Part shown: piece after piece, positions 29,578 to 38,974 of the stretch
Layout of the letters: the number at the start of each line of letters is the position of its first letter
How positions within the stretch are numbered: the stretch's first letter is position 1
Assembly: GCF_003113265.1 (NCBI RefSeq)
Contig: NZ_PUIV01000007.1
Span: forward strand, 1 to 64,000
Length of the DNA: 64,000 bases
DNA from: Methylosinus sporium
Lineage (GTDB): Bacteria; Pseudomonadota; Alphaproteobacteria; Rhizobiales; Beijerinckiaceae
Reading direction: 5' to 3'
Translations under genes and position numbers: made by a program
Notes under the pieces: model-generated
Database searches by the model: none
Seen by the model: only the letters and a program-made list of their open reading frames with translations
What the model was told of the DNA's origin: nothing

Positions 29578-32500
29578 TCATGTCGGCTGCAGCGCAGAGA
29601 TCCATCCTCCTTGCGCCTCTATGCGCACCGCGCTGCGGCCGCCGCCGCGCTTCTCTACCCTGATTTGCACAGGAATGCGTTGGCGCAGCGACTCGACATG
29701 GCTGATGACGCCGACCTTGCGGCCCTGCCCATGCAGCCGTTCCAACGCATCCATGGCGACGTCGAGGGTTCCTTGATCCAACGTGCCGAAGCCTTCGTCG
29801 ATGAACAGAGTGTCGACGAAGGAGCCGCGCCCCTCGAGGCTGCAGAGGCCGAGCGCCAGCGCGAGCGAGGCCAAAAAGCGCTCGCCGCCGGAGAGCGAGC
29901 GCGTGGAGCGGCGCTCGTCGCAAAGATCGCGATCGACGATCTGCAGACCGAGATCGGCCGTGTCGCTGGCCGAGCGCTCCAGCCGATAACGCGTCGTCAG
30001 CGTCGCCAGATTGCGATTGGCGAGGACGACGAGATGCTCCAGCGTCACGCTCTGCGCGAAGCGGCGGAACTTGTCGCCATTCGCCGAGCCGATGGCCGCG
30101 TCGACCTCCGCCCAGCTCTTATGCGTCGCCTCCGCTGCGGCGATCTCGCCGGCCAGCGTCTGCGCGCGACCATGCGCGAGATCATCGGCGGCGAGCCGCT
30201 CGCCGATCTCGCCGAGCCGCCGCGCCAGCGCTTCCAATTTGGCTTCCGCCTCGGCGCGGCGCGTGTCCGCAATTGCGACATCCTGCTCCGGGCGTCCGGC
30301 GGCGAGCGCATCGGCGAGATCGCGCGCGCGCGCTTCTTTTTCCGTACGTGCGGCGGCGAGCGCTGCGTCCGCCGCCTCCAACCGCGCGCGCAATTGCGCG
30401 CGCTCCTGCGGCGAGACGGCGAGCAGGGTGAGCGCCGCCGCTTCGTCGATTTGCGCAATGGCCAGAGCTTCGGCGAAATTCCGCGCTTCCGTCTCGCCCC
30501 GCGCGCGCGCCTCCGCGAGCGCCTCGCCGGCATGGGCGAGATCGCGCTCGGCGCCCGTGCGGCGCGCCTCGGTCTCGGCGCTGTCGCGCGTGGCGGATTC
30601 GAGCGCCTGCCGCGCGAGGAGACGCGCGTCATTGCAGCGTGTGCGATGGATCGCCGTCGGCTCGCCGCCGAGCAATTCGCCGCGTTGCGACCGACGCTCG
30701 GCGAGGACGCCGGCGCGTTCTTCGCGCTGACTCTTCGCCGCAGCCGCCGCCTCGGCGCGGGCGCGCGCCTCTATGCGCAGGACGGCGAGATTTTGCGTCA
30801 GCTCCTCGAGGCTGCGCGCCATGAGGGCGGCGCTCTCCTGCGCTTCGCGAAAATCCTCGCCGCGCTGCTTCAGTCGCCGCATGGCGCCCGCGGCGTCGCG
30901 ATCGAGATCGGCGAGCGAGAGATCGCAGAGCGGCAGAAAAGGCGCGAGCGCGTGATCGACGGCGCTCAGACTCTCCGTCGCGGCGGCGCGGGTCTCGCCT
31001 ATGCGCGCGGTCTCTTCACGCGCGGCGGCGATGCGCGCGACGATGTCGTCGCGCCTCTGCCGGCGCTCGTCGATCGCGGCGGCGAGACGATCATGCGCGA
31101 GACGTAGCGCATCCATATCGGCGCGCAGCGCCCGCGCGCTCTTCAGCCGCTCGTCGAGCGCATTGCTCTCGCGCTCGAGGCCCTCCGCGAGGCGTGCGAG
31201 CGCGGCGCTATCCGCGATCGAGGCCGGCGTCGGCGCCTCCTCGGGCCAGCGCGCGCGCGCTTCATCGTAATCTCTCGCGGCCTCGTCGCTTTCGGTAAGA
31301 GCCTCTTCGCGTCGACGCGTGGCGTCGGCGGCGCGCTCCTGCGCCGCCGAGAGGCGGCCGCTCGCGGCGGCGATCGCGCGCTCGGCTTCCACCATCTCGC
31401 GGCGCAGCGCATCGCGGCGCGCGCGCAGTTCGGCGATCAGCGCGTCGGCGGCCTCGTTCTCATGCGCATGGGGATGCGCGCGCGCGCCGCAGACGGGGCA
31501 GGGGGCGCCATCGACGAGGCTCGCGCGCAGCGCCAGCGCCTGCTTGGAGACGGCGGCGTCGGCGATCTCGCCGAGGCGCTCCGCCTCGCCGCGCTTCGCC
31601 TCGCAGAGCTCGCGCGCGGCGCTCGCATCGTGCAGCGCGCGGGTCTCGTTTTCCTGCACGACATTCGCGGCCTCGAGATCGAGCATGGCGCGGCGCCATA
31701 GGTCTCGCGCCTTCGCATGGCGGCGCATCTGCGTCTCTATCTGCGCGGCGAGACGCGCGAGCGCATCCACCGCGCGGCGACGCTCGCTCGCCTCGTCTTC
31801 CTTCAGCTGCGCGAGCGCGGCGCTGCGCGTCTCGATTTGTTCGGTCAGTGCGGCGCGCTCGGTTTTCGCCGCGCGATCGGCGCCATCGAGCGTCTCCAGC
31901 TCGCGCGTCGCGGCGTCGATTTCCGCGCCGATCTTTTTCGCGCGCGCCGTGTCGCGGGCGAGCGACTTCGTCGCCTCGCCTCGGCGGCCGAGCCACTCGG
32001 CGATCTCATTCCAGCGCGTGAGCAGTGGCTCTGCTGCGCCGAGACGCTCTAGCGCGGCGCGCAGCGTCTCGGCGCGCGTTTCCGTCGTCGCGACTTGGGT
32101 GGCCAGCGCGGTCTCTTCGTCGGCTCTCTGTTGCGCGAAGCGCGCGGCCTCATGCGCGATTTTTTCGGCTCGCGTCGCCTCTCGCTCCGCCGCGAGGACT
32201 TCTGCGTCGAGATGTTCGGCCGCCGACCATAGCGGGCCGAAGCGTTCGAATTCGGTTTCCGCCGCCTCCGAACGCGCGCGCTCTTGCGCCTCTCTTTCGC
32301 GCGCCTCTTCGAGCGCGGCCTGCGCTTTCGCCGCGGCGTCGCGCGCGGCGATCTCGCTCGCCGTCGCACGCGCGAGATTTTGCGTCGCGGTCTCGCGCAG
32401 AGCGAGAGGCGCGCGCAGCGGCTCGGCGAGATCGAGCGTCTTCGCCCGCTCGCGCGCTTCCGCCGAGGATTCCCGCGCGGCGAGCGCCGACTGCTCGCAG

Positions 32501-33351
32501 ATTTCCGCCTCGGCGAGACGCGTCTCCATTTGCGTGATCGCCGCATGGCGCTGCAGCATCGCGGCGGCTTCGTCGCGTTCCCGTGCGGCTTCGGCGCGGG
32601 CGGCGGCGGAGGTTTCGCGCTCGCTCTCGAGCTCCGCGCGCGTCTCGGCCGGCAGCAGGCCGATCTCGTCGCGGCGCCGGCGCAGACGATCCAGCGCCTC
32701 CAGCGCGGCTTTCGTTCGCAGATAGACGCGCTTGGAAATTTCCGCATAGACGGAGGCGCCGGTGATCTTCTCGAGCAGATCGGCGCGCTCCTTCGAATCG
32801 GCGCGCAGGAAAGCGTCGAAATCGCCTTGCGCCAGCAGCACGGTGCGGCGGAACTGCTCGAAGGTGAGATCGGTGAGCTCTATGACTTTCGCGCGCACGG
32901 GCTCGACGCCCGAGGCCACCGCCGCGACGACGGCGCCTTCCGCATCCAGCCGATGCAGCGCGCGGCTGCGCTGCTGCAGATTGCCGGTCGCTCGCCCGCG
33001 AGCGCGCGCGATGTCGCAGCGGGCGCGATAGCGCTCGCCGTCGCGGCCGAGAAAATCCACCTCCGCGAAGCCGCGTCCGGCGCCGCGGCGCAGAATGGAG
33101 CGCGGATCGGCGGCGCTCACAGTCTGGCCGCTGGGGTCGGGAACGCTCTCATTGACGCCCTGCGCGGCGACGCGCGGAAAAGCGTCATAGAGCGCGAGGC
33201 AGAGCGCATCGAGAATCGTCGATTTACCGGCGCCGGTCTCGCCGGTGATGGCGAAGAGGCCGGCGCCGCGCAGAGGCTCCTTCTCGAAATCGATCTCGAA
33301 ACGCTCGGCGAGGCTCGCGAGATTTTCGCCCCGGATCGCGAGAATGCGCAC
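29578..33351 (-). CDS. sbcC: Exonuclease subunit SbcC (SMC-like ATPase)
   Basis: The 1257-residue protein is the ATPase of the SbcCD complex, which processes hairpins and blocked DNA ends. The Walker A GETGAGKS is at residues 37-44. Two long coiled coils, very rich in Ala, Arg and Glu, flank the zinc hook CPVC at residues 618-621. The C-terminal ABC signature LSGGERFLASLALALGL and Walker B FIDEGFGTLD are intact. The start is a GTG that shares its first base with the sbcD stop (TAGTG), so the two are translationally coupled. Coding strand GC is extreme because of the coiled coils. Confidence 0.95.
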   Translation of the reverse strand: MRILAIRGENLASLAERFEIDFEKEPLRGAGLFAITGETGAGKSTILDALCLALYDAFPRVAAQGVNESVPDPSGQTVSAADPRSILRRGAGRGFAEVDFLGRDGERYRARCDIARARGRATGNLQQRSRALHRLDAEGAVVAAVASGVEPVRAKVIELTDLTFEQFRRTVLLAQGDFDAFLRADSKERADLLEKITGASVYAEISKRVYLRTKAALEALDRLRRRRDEIGLLPAETRAELESERETSAAARAEAARERDEAAAMLQRHAAITQMETRLAEAEICEQSALAARESSAEARERAKTLDLAEPLRAPLALRETATQNLARATASEIAARDAAAKAQAALEEAREREAQERARSEAAETEFERFGPLWSAAEHLDAEVLAAEREATRAEKIAHEAARFAQQRADEETALATQVATTETRAETLRAALERLGAAEPLLTRWNEIAEWLGRRGEATKSLARDTARAKKIGAEIDAATRELETLDGADRAAKTERAALTEQIETRSAALAQLKEDEASERRRAVDALARLAAQIETQMRRHAKARDLWRRAMLDLEAANVVQENETRALHDASAARELCEAKRGEAERLGEIADAAVSKQALALRASLVDGAPCPVCGARAHPHAHENEAADALIAELRARRDALRREMVEAERAIAAASGRLSAAQERAADATRRREEALTESDEAARDYDEARARWPEEAPTPASIADSAALARLAEGLERESNALDERLKSARALRADMDALRLAHDRLAAAIDERRQRRDDIVARIAAAREETARIGETRAAATESLSAVDHALAPFLPLCDLSLADLDRDAAGAMRRLKQRGEDFREAQESAALMARSLEELTQNLAVLRIEARARAEAAAAAKSQREERAGVLAERRSQRGELLGGEPTAIHRTRCNDARLLARQALESATRDSAETEARRTGAERDLAHAGEALAEARARGETEARNFAEALAIAQIDEAAALTLLAVSPQERAQLRARLEAADAALAAARTEKEARARDLADALAAGRPEQDVAIADTRRAEAEAKLEALARRLGEIGERLAADDLAHGRAQTLAGEIAAAEATHKSWAEVDAAIGSANGDKFRRFAQSVTLEHLVVLANRNLATLTTRYRLERSASDTADLGLQIVDRDLCDERRSTRSLSGGERFLASLALALGLCSLEGRGSFVDTLFIDEGFGTLDQGTLDVAMDALERLHGQGRKVGVISHVESLRQRIPVQIRVEKRGGGRSAVRIEAQGGWISALQPT

Positions 33352-34574
33352 TATTCCTCCATCGCGGCGGAATGGAACAGAGTGAGATGCTCCGCCGTCG
33401 GCTCGGCTCTGTGGGTGAGGGCGAACGCCTCGCAGAACAGTTCGACCGGCTGGCGTTCCGAAAGGCGCAGAGCGGCGGGCGCCGGCGCCTCCGTCTCGGC
33501 GCGCTGCGGGCGCTCCACGGTCAGCGAGGCGAGGCGGATCGGAAATTTCTCCGCAATTGCGTCGATCTCGGCGTCCAAGCCGACGATCGGCCCTTCGGCG
33601 GCGATGGTCAGATGAACGAAAGGCTTCTCATCCGCCGGCGTCGCCGGATCGAGGGCGAGCGCCGCGAAAGCAGATTCGACATCTTGCCTGCGCATTCCGC
33701 CGCGCGGCGGAATGCGCAGGCAGGCCGTCGGACGCGGCAGCGGGACATGCTCGACCATCGTCGCCGCCTCTCGAATCGTGACGATCGATACGCCGTGACG
33801 ATAGTCGATCTCGGTCTTGGACAGCGGAAACAGCGAGCCGGAATAACGGATGCTCTCGCGCCCGATCGCCTGTGGCCGATGCAGATGGCCGAGCGCGACA
33901 TAGGCGACATCGGGCGGAAACACGTCCGGCGGAACGGCGTGCTCGCCGCCGACGAGAATGCGGCGCTCGGCGCCTTCCGATTCGAGGCCGCCGGCGACAT
34001 GCAAATGGCCGGTGACGACGAGCGGCGACGCGCCGATGCGCGCCCGCGCCGCGGCGATCAACTCGCCATAGAGCGCGCACACGGAGCGCACCACCGGCGA
34101 GCCCTCGCTCTCGCCTTCCAGAACCGGCAGATCGGCGGCGCGCGGATAGGGGACGGCGAGAAGATGCGCTTCGATCGCGCCGCCGGCGCCGCGCAGCGGC
34201 ACGAGATGCACGTCGGCGTCGATCTCGCCATCCTTGCGCGCGATCGCGCCGACGCCGGCGACATTGACGAGATCGAACAGGGCGCGCGGCGCTTCTATGC
34301 GGCCGGCGGGATCGTGATTGCCGGCGAGCAGGACGATGGTCGCCGCGGGCAGGGCGGCGCGCAACTCCTTCAGCGTGTCGTAGAGGAGCTTCTGCGCCTC
34401 GGCGGAAGGGTTGAGGCTGTCGAATATGTCGCCGGCGACGATCACCGCATCGACGCGGCGCTCGGCGGCGATAGCGACCAGCGCGCGCAGGACCTTGCGA
34501 TGCTCCGCCTCGCGCGGCCAGCCTTGCAGCTGCGCGCCGAGATGCCAATCGGCCGTGTGGAGGAGGGTGAGCAG
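33351..34574 (-). CDS. sbcD: Exonuclease subunit SbcD (Mre11-type nuclease), probable CTG start
   Basis: The protein has the Mn-binding motifs of Mre11-like phosphoesterases: TADWHLG (D9, H11), AGDIFDS (D49), LLAGNHD, VTGHLHVAGG and the later GHLHRPQ. The first canonical start (GTG at 34445) would cut off the TADWHLG motif, which is essential. That motif is read in the same frame directly upstream and no ATG, GTG or TTG occurs between it and the preceding in-frame stop. The CTG at 34574 gives MLTLLHTADWHLG, the expected family N-terminus (407 residues), and has AAGGA 8 bases upstream. I therefore assign CTG. A frameshift or sequencing error near the start is the alternative. Confidence 0.85.
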   Translation of the reverse strand: MLTLLHTADWHLGAQLQGWPREAEHRKVLRALVAIAAERRVDAVIVAGDIFDSLNPSAEAQKLLYDTLKELRAALPAATIVLLAGNHDPAGRIEAPRALFDLVNVAGVGAIARKDGEIDADVHLVPLRGAGGAIEAHLLAVPYPRAADLPVLEGESEGSPVVRSVCALYGELIAAARARIGASPLVVTGHLHVAGGLESEGAERRILVGGEHAVPPDVFPPDVAYVALGHLHRPQAIGRESIRYSGSLFPLSKTEIDYRHGVSIVTIREAATMVEHVPLPRPTACLRIPPRGGMRRQDVESAFAALALDPATPADEKPFVHLTIAAEGPIVGLDAEIDAIAEKFPIRLASLTVERPQRAETEAPAPAALRLSERQPVELFCEAFALTHRAEPTAEHLTLFHSAAMEE

Positions 34575-34637
34575 CGTCTTGTCCTTCGCGTCTTCGTGGC
34601 TCGATCTACCATGAAGACGCGGAAGACAAGAAGGCGG

Positions 34638-35084
34638 TCAGCGCTGCGGAGCGGGCTTTGGCCACAGGCTGGCGCCGGAAGGGCCGACGCCGGTCTCGAG
34701 CAGCAGGACCTCGCCGTCCTTGGCCCAGCCGAAATGAACCGTCTCCGCCGGCACGACGATGGAATCGCCCGGGCCGAGGACGCGTAGCGATTTCTCGTCG
34801 AATTCACCGCCGACGCCGGCGTGGAAGCGCCCGGAGATCACCGTCACCAGGCGCGCGTCGGGATGCGTATGCGGCAACGATTTCGCGCCGGCCGCATATT
34901 TCACCGAGAGCGCATAGAGCGCGCCCGGCTGCGTCGCCGTTCCGCTCACCGGCGCGGCGACGACGCCCGAAAAGATCGGCACGGGCGCATATTTCAATTC
35001 GCTCTGCAGCACGGCCGGCGGTGGGCCGTCGGCCAGCGCCGCGCCGGCGCAGAGCGCCAGCGAGGCGACGAGGAGAATGCGCAT
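34638..35084 (-). CDS. Periplasmic cupin-domain protein
   Basis: The 148-residue product has a signal peptide (residues 1-19, ALA-DG) and a single cupin_2 barrel. The metal-binding motif is GAKSLPHTHPDARLVTVISG (His75 and His77 approximately, with a second part GDSIVVPAETVHFGWA). Secreted cupins of this type bind metal and may be oxygenases or isomerases of small molecules; no substrate can be named. GGAGG stands 6 bases before the ATG. It lies between the MFS carrier and sbcD, 10 bases after the carrier, so it is probably in its operon. Confidence 0.85.
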   Translation of the reverse strand: MRILLVASLALCAGAALADGPPPAVLQSELKYAPVPIFSGVVAAPVSGTATQPGALYALSVKYAAGAKSLPHTHPDARLVTVISGRFHAGVGGEFDEKSLRVLGPGDSIVVPAETVHFGWAKDGEVLLLETGVGPSGASLWPKPAPQR

Positions 35085-35094
35085 GAGGCCTCCG

Positions 35095-36810
35095 TCAGTG
35101 AAAGAGGACGAAGGTCTTCTGCAGCGTGATCGACACGCCCCAGGCGAGCGGTATGCCGACGGCGGCCCAGGCGGCGAAGAGCAGAATGCGCGAATTGCCG
35201 TTCTGCGCAGCGGCGGCGCGGCGCGCATCGGCCGCGGCGGCCTCCGCAGCCTGTCCTTCCTCGACATAATCCTCGAAATCGGCGTGCGGCTCTTTTTCCT
35301 CCGCGACGACGGCGGCGACGCTGGTCTTCTTCTCCGCCGCGACCTCCTCATCGGTCATGAACAGCTTCTCGGCGACCGGCCGCACGGCGAGATCGCAGAC
35401 GAGGCCGAGAACCAGCAGGCCGGCGAGAATATACATGGTCTGATTATAGACCGCGTCGCGCGCGACGCCGTGGTCGAGCTGATAGTCGCGCAGATAATTG
35501 ACCAGCACCGGACCGAGCACGCCCGCCGTCGACCAGGCGGTGAGCAGGCGGCCGTGAATCGCGCCCACATAATGCGTGCCGAAAATATCGGCGAGATAGG
35601 CCGGAATGGTCGCGAAGCCGCCGCCATACATGGACAGGATCACGCAGAAGAACAGCACGAAGAGCACGATATTGCCCTGCTGCGCGGCCCATGGCGCGAT
35701 CGAATAGAGAATAATGCCGAGGATGAAGAAGATCGCATAGGTCGTCTTGCGGCCGAGCTTGTCGGACCATGTCGCCCAGGCGAGGCGGCCGCCGATGTTG
35801 CAGAGGCTGAGCAGGCCGGTGAAGCCGGCGGCGATGGCGGCGATCTTCGCCTTTTGCGCCGCGTCGAGCTCGGAAAAGCCGATGTCGAGGCCGATGAGCT
35901 TGCCGCCGAACACTTCCTGCAGCATGGGAGAGGCCATGCCGAGCACGCCGATGCCGGCGCTGACATTGAGCATCAGCACCGCCCACAGCAGCCAGAATTG
36001 CGGAGTCTTCCAGGCGACGTTCAGATGGACGTGGCGGCTCGTCACCATCTTGTTGGCGGCCGTCGTGGACGGCGCCCAGCCCTCCGGTTTCCAGCCCTCG
36101 CGCGGTACGCGATAGCCGAGCGAGCCGCCCACCATGAAGACGAAATAGATCGCCGCCATCGTGACGAAGGTCTGCCACACGCCGACCGAGCCGGGCGTCG
36201 CGTAAAAGGACATCAGCCTGTCGGCGAGCGGCGCGCCGATCATCGCGCCGCCGCCGAAGCCCATGATCGCCATGCCGGTCGCCATGCCGCGCCGGTCCGG
36301 GAACCATTTGATGAGCGTCGAGACCGGCGAAATATAGCCGAGCCCGAGGCCGATGCCGCCGATGACGCCCGAGCCGAGCCACAGCATCCAGATTTGATGC
36401 AGATAGACGCCGGCAGCCGAGATCAGCAGGCCGCCGCACCAGCACACCGACGCGGCGAGGCCCGCCTTGCGCGGGCCGGCGGTCTCCAGCCAATGGCCGA
36501 ACACCGCCGCCGAGGAGCCGAGAAAGACGAAGAACAAAGTGAATGTCCAGCCGAGCATGCTGATCTTCCAATCGCAGCTCGTGGCGAAGACGCTGGCGAA
36601 AAACCCCATATCCGCGGGGCAGGCCTTTGGCTCGGCGCCGCCGACGACGCGCGACAGCGGTAGCCAGAACACGCTGAATCCATAGGCCATGCCGATGCAC
36701 AAATGCACGGCGAGAGCCGCCGGCGGCACCAGCCAGCGATTGAAGCCGGGCGCTGCGATGGAGCGCTCCCGGCTGAAAAATTGCCGGGACGGCATTGCGG
36801 CTACCGACAT
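35095..36810 (-). CDS. MFS transporter, oxalate/formate antiporter (OFA) family
   Basis: The 571-residue inner membrane carrier has twelve transmembrane helices with the OFA-type features: GYISPVSTLIKWFPDRRGMATGMAIMGFGGGA in helices 4-5 and WATWSDKLGRKTTY in the loop between the two halves. The length exceeds the usual 400-430 because of a soluble insertion after helix 2 (PKACPADMG), a 60-residue charged C-terminal segment rich in Ala/Glu, and an extra hydrophobic helix at the very end (about 543-565). Oxalate or formate would be a sensible substrate in a methylotroph, but other monocarboxylates are equally possible. GGAGGA precedes the ATG. Confidence 0.88.
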   Translation of the reverse strand: MSVAAMPSRQFFSRERSIAAPGFNRWLVPPAALAVHLCIGMAYGFSVFWLPLSRVVGGAEPKACPADMGFFASVFATSCDWKISMLGWTFTLFFVFLGSSAAVFGHWLETAGPRKAGLAASVCWCGGLLISAAGVYLHQIWMLWLGSGVIGGIGLGLGYISPVSTLIKWFPDRRGMATGMAIMGFGGGAMIGAPLADRLMSFYATPGSVGVWQTFVTMAAIYFVFMVGGSLGYRVPREGWKPEGWAPSTTAANKMVTSRHVHLNVAWKTPQFWLLWAVLMLNVSAGIGVLGMASPMLQEVFGGKLIGLDIGFSELDAAQKAKIAAIAAGFTGLLSLCNIGGRLAWATWSDKLGRKTTYAIFFILGIILYSIAPWAAQQGNIVLFVLFFCVILSMYGGGFATIPAYLADIFGTHYVGAIHGRLLTAWSTAGVLGPVLVNYLRDYQLDHGVARDAVYNQTMYILAGLLVLGLVCDLAVRPVAEKLFMTDEEVAAEKKTSVAAVVAEEKEPHADFEDYVEEGQAAEAAAADARRAAAAQNGNSRILLFAAWAAVGIPLAWGVSITLQKTFVLFH

Positions 36811-37188
36811 CAAATCCTCCAAAAGTCGAGCCGCGCTTCGCGTGGCGTCGTGAGCGTTCCCCCGAACGCCGCTTCCGCAGCGTCCGCTATTCCTAGAGAC
36901 AATGCCGAGGGCTGCGACTTTTTCAACTCTTTCTATCGGAAAATCGCCACAGCGCCGATCGTCGATCAATGTGCTTTTCTCGTCGCTTTATTTGATTTCT
37001 CTATTATGACGCCCATCCGCCGGATTGGACGAGAGCTTTCTATCGGCCGACCGAAATTCGCGCGTGACGCCAATGTTTTTGCGCTTGCGGGCGGGCTTTT
37101 GCGTCCATATTCTGTATGACAATATGTAACTGCCGTATATAGCCAAGGCGCGCATGGGAGCGGCGGCGCGCATCTCGAGGCCCTCGCC
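36811..37188. promoter_or_regulatory. Divergent intergenic region, MFS carrier / luciferase-like gene
   Basis: The 378 bases contain GCGTTC-CCCC-GAACGC (36854-36869), a 6-bp inverted repeat close to the carrier start, and an AT-rich zone (36960-37145). Within it CATATT and AATATG (37106-37111, 37121-37126) form an inverted repeat 63 bases before the luciferase-like start, with TATATA (37136-37141) as a possible -10. I see no gene here. Confidence 0.4.
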
Positions 37189-38187
37189 ATGCGGTTCGGC
37201 GTCTTCTCTACTTACGAAAACCCGCAGCAGGATTTCGCGCGCTGCTTCGAGACGCAGACGCGGCTGGTGCGCCATGCCGAGGCGCTCGGCTTCGAGGAGG
37301 CCTGGGTCGCCGAGCATCATTTCGAGCCGGACGCCGCCTGTCCCTCAATTCTCACGCTTCTCTCCTATCTCGCCGGCGTGACGAGCACGATTCGGCTCGG
37401 CTCGGCGGCGGTGCTGCTCGCTTTCCGCAATCCGATTCAGGTGGCGGAGGATGTCGCCACCATCGACCTTCTCTCCAAGGGCAGGTTCGATTTCGGCGTG
37501 GCGCGCGGCGGACCGTTCGAATTGCAGAATCGCCATTTCGGCGCCGGCAAGGATTCGACGCGGGAGATGACTCTGGAGGCGCTCGGCCTCGTCAATCGCC
37601 TGCTCTATGAGGACAAGGTGACTTTCACCGGCGCGCATTACGAGGCCAATGGCCTCAGCCTCACGCCGCGCCCGCTGCAAAAGCCCATTCCCACCTATCT
37701 CGCCACCACCACGCCGGGAGCGATTCGCTACGCCGCGCGCAATGGCCATGGCGTGATGGCCGGCCCGCCTTTCCCCATAGAGCAGATAAAGGAGACCTTG
37801 CGCATCTATCGCGAGGCCGCAGGCGCGGAGGGCGATCCGCGCTTCACCATGGCGCGCTTCTATTACGCCGCGCCGCGCCGCGAGCAGGCGCTGGCCGAGG
37901 CCATTCCCTTCCTCTCCCGCTTCGCCGAGCGGATGCGCGGCAATTTCGCCCGCCAGGACGGCGCGGCGCCGGCCTCGCTGACCGAGGAGGGGTTGCTGCA
38001 ACGCTCGCTGATCGGCGATTTCGACGAAGTGGCGGAGAAAATCGCCGCCTATCGCGAGGAGACGGGCGCGCGGGCGATATTGCTGAAGCCGATCTCGCGC
38101 GATGCGGAGAAGAATTTGCGCTCGCTCGAGGATTTCGCGCGGCATGTGCGGCCGATGCTGGGCGTGGAGGCGGCGGCGGCGCAGTGA
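37189..38187 (+). CDS. LLM-class flavin-dependent oxidoreductase (luciferase-like monooxygenase)
   Basis: The 332-residue TIM-barrel protein uses reduced flavin for oxygenation. Features visible are the N-terminal MRFGVFSTYE, WVAEHHFEPDAACPSI (the AEHHF motif near residues 41-48), IRLGSAAVLLAFRNPIQVAEDVATIDLLSKGRFDFGVARG and TYLATTTPGAIRYAARNGHG. This is the alkanal monooxygenase-like subgroup. The substrate is unknown. It stands alone, divergent from the carrier gene. The ATG at 37189 gives the canonical N-terminus. Confidence 0.92.
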   Translation: MRFGVFSTYENPQQDFARCFETQTRLVRHAEALGFEEAWVAEHHFEPDAACPSILTLLSYLAGVTSTIRLGSAAVLLAFRNPIQVAEDVATIDLLSKGRFDFGVARGGPFELQNRHFGAGKDSTREMTLEALGLVNRLLYEDKVTFTGAHYEANGLSLTPRPLQKPIPTYLATTTPGAIRYAARNGHGVMAGPPFPIEQIKETLRIYREAAGAEGDPRFTMARFYYAAPRREQALAEAIPFLSRFAERMRGNFARQDGAAPASLTEEGLLQRSLIGDFDEVAEKIAAYREETGARAILLKPISRDAEKNLRSLEDFARHVRPMLGVEAAAAQ

Positions 38188-38214
38188 GGGGGGCGACCGA
38201 GTGCGAACGTATCT

Positions 38215-38859
38215 TCAATCGCCCAGAAACATTGAATTATATCTTCTGCTATCTGCAACTCGTACATCAACCTCAATTGTAAGGTGTACAAAAGACCTCG
38301 GCGAATCAGGACGATTCAATAATCGCTCGGTTTCTACCGAAATTCCGGTTAATAACGAGTCGTCTTCCAGTAGACAAAATATCGGTCCGGAGATTGCGCT
38401 GTCATTAATTACCTGCTCTGGGGTTGGTTTCGAAAGCGCATCTAATAATGTCTTTAAACGGTTATCAATGTCACCTCCCGAGTAGATATTTCCTGGGGCG
38501 CCCTGGCGCAAAAATTTGATTTTTAGGCTGCACGTTAATGCGAATGACTTCCTTACAAGTGGAACAAATGTGCTTCCACCAACGCAGAACGGTTCTAACA
38601 AATCTACCTCATCTGGATGCCCATTGCTAACAGCTTTCCAATTGTCTTCGTAGTCGTGGTGTCCCTCGATGATTAGCAGGCTTGGCATGGCTTTGTTAAA
38701 ATAGCGATGCCTATCGACCCGCAGCAGCGCAGGGTGAACCTGCCAGAGCTGTTGGAGTTGCGGGTGGAAATGATTACGAATTTCCCATTTTTTCTGCTTC
38801 TTGTGAGAGCCGTTACCTGCAGACGGGAGTTCGCCATCGAATGTAAGAACGAATTTCAC
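38215..38859 (-). CDS. RusA-like Holliday-junction resolvase family protein, low-GC island
   Basis: The 214-residue protein contains GGDIDNRLKTLLDALSKP (D130, D132, K136, D140) and EDDSLLTGISVETERLL (165-167 acidic), the arrangement of acidic metal ligands of RusA-type resolvases. The N-terminus (FDGELPSAGNGSHKKQKKW) also fits. It would cut branched DNA. Base composition and codon use are clearly more AT-rich than both neighbours, an indication of recent transfer. It stands alone: no phage, transposase or repeat boundary is visible. The start is GTG at 38859. Possible roles are phage-derived recombination or defence. Confidence 0.7.
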   Translation of the reverse strand: MKFVLTFDGELPSAGNGSHKKQKKWEIRNHFHPQLQQLWQVHPALLRVDRHRYFNKAMPSLLIIEGHHDYEDNWKAVSNGHPDEVDLLEPFCVGGSTFVPLVRKSFALTCSLKIKFLRQGAPGNIYSGGDIDNRLKTLLDALSKPTPEQVINDSAISGPIFCLLEDDSLLTGISVETERLLNRPDSPRSFVHLTIEVDVRVADSRRYNSMFLGD

Positions 38860-38947
38860 TTGCTGCCATCCTAAAATTCAATTGCGGGAATCGGCTTCTG
38901 TGACCGGCAACCTAACTTTAGCCTGCTACTGATTCAAGCCGCTTGCG

Positions 38948-38962
38948 GAACGCACCAAGAAC
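38948..38962. promoter_or_regulatory. SOS box (LexA operator) GAAC-N7-GAAC before lexA
   Basis: The bases GAACGCACCAAGAAC fit the alphaproteobacterial LexA operator exactly. The site is 97-111 bases upstream of the lexA ATG. Autoregulation of lexA is standard in the group. Confidence 0.85.
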
Positions 38963-38974
38963 GCCTATCCTCCC

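Noticed and set aside
34442-34612. Start of sbcD at the ATG 34610-34612
   Set aside because: That ATG is in a different frame from TADWHLG and its reading gives an Arg-rich shadow sequence.
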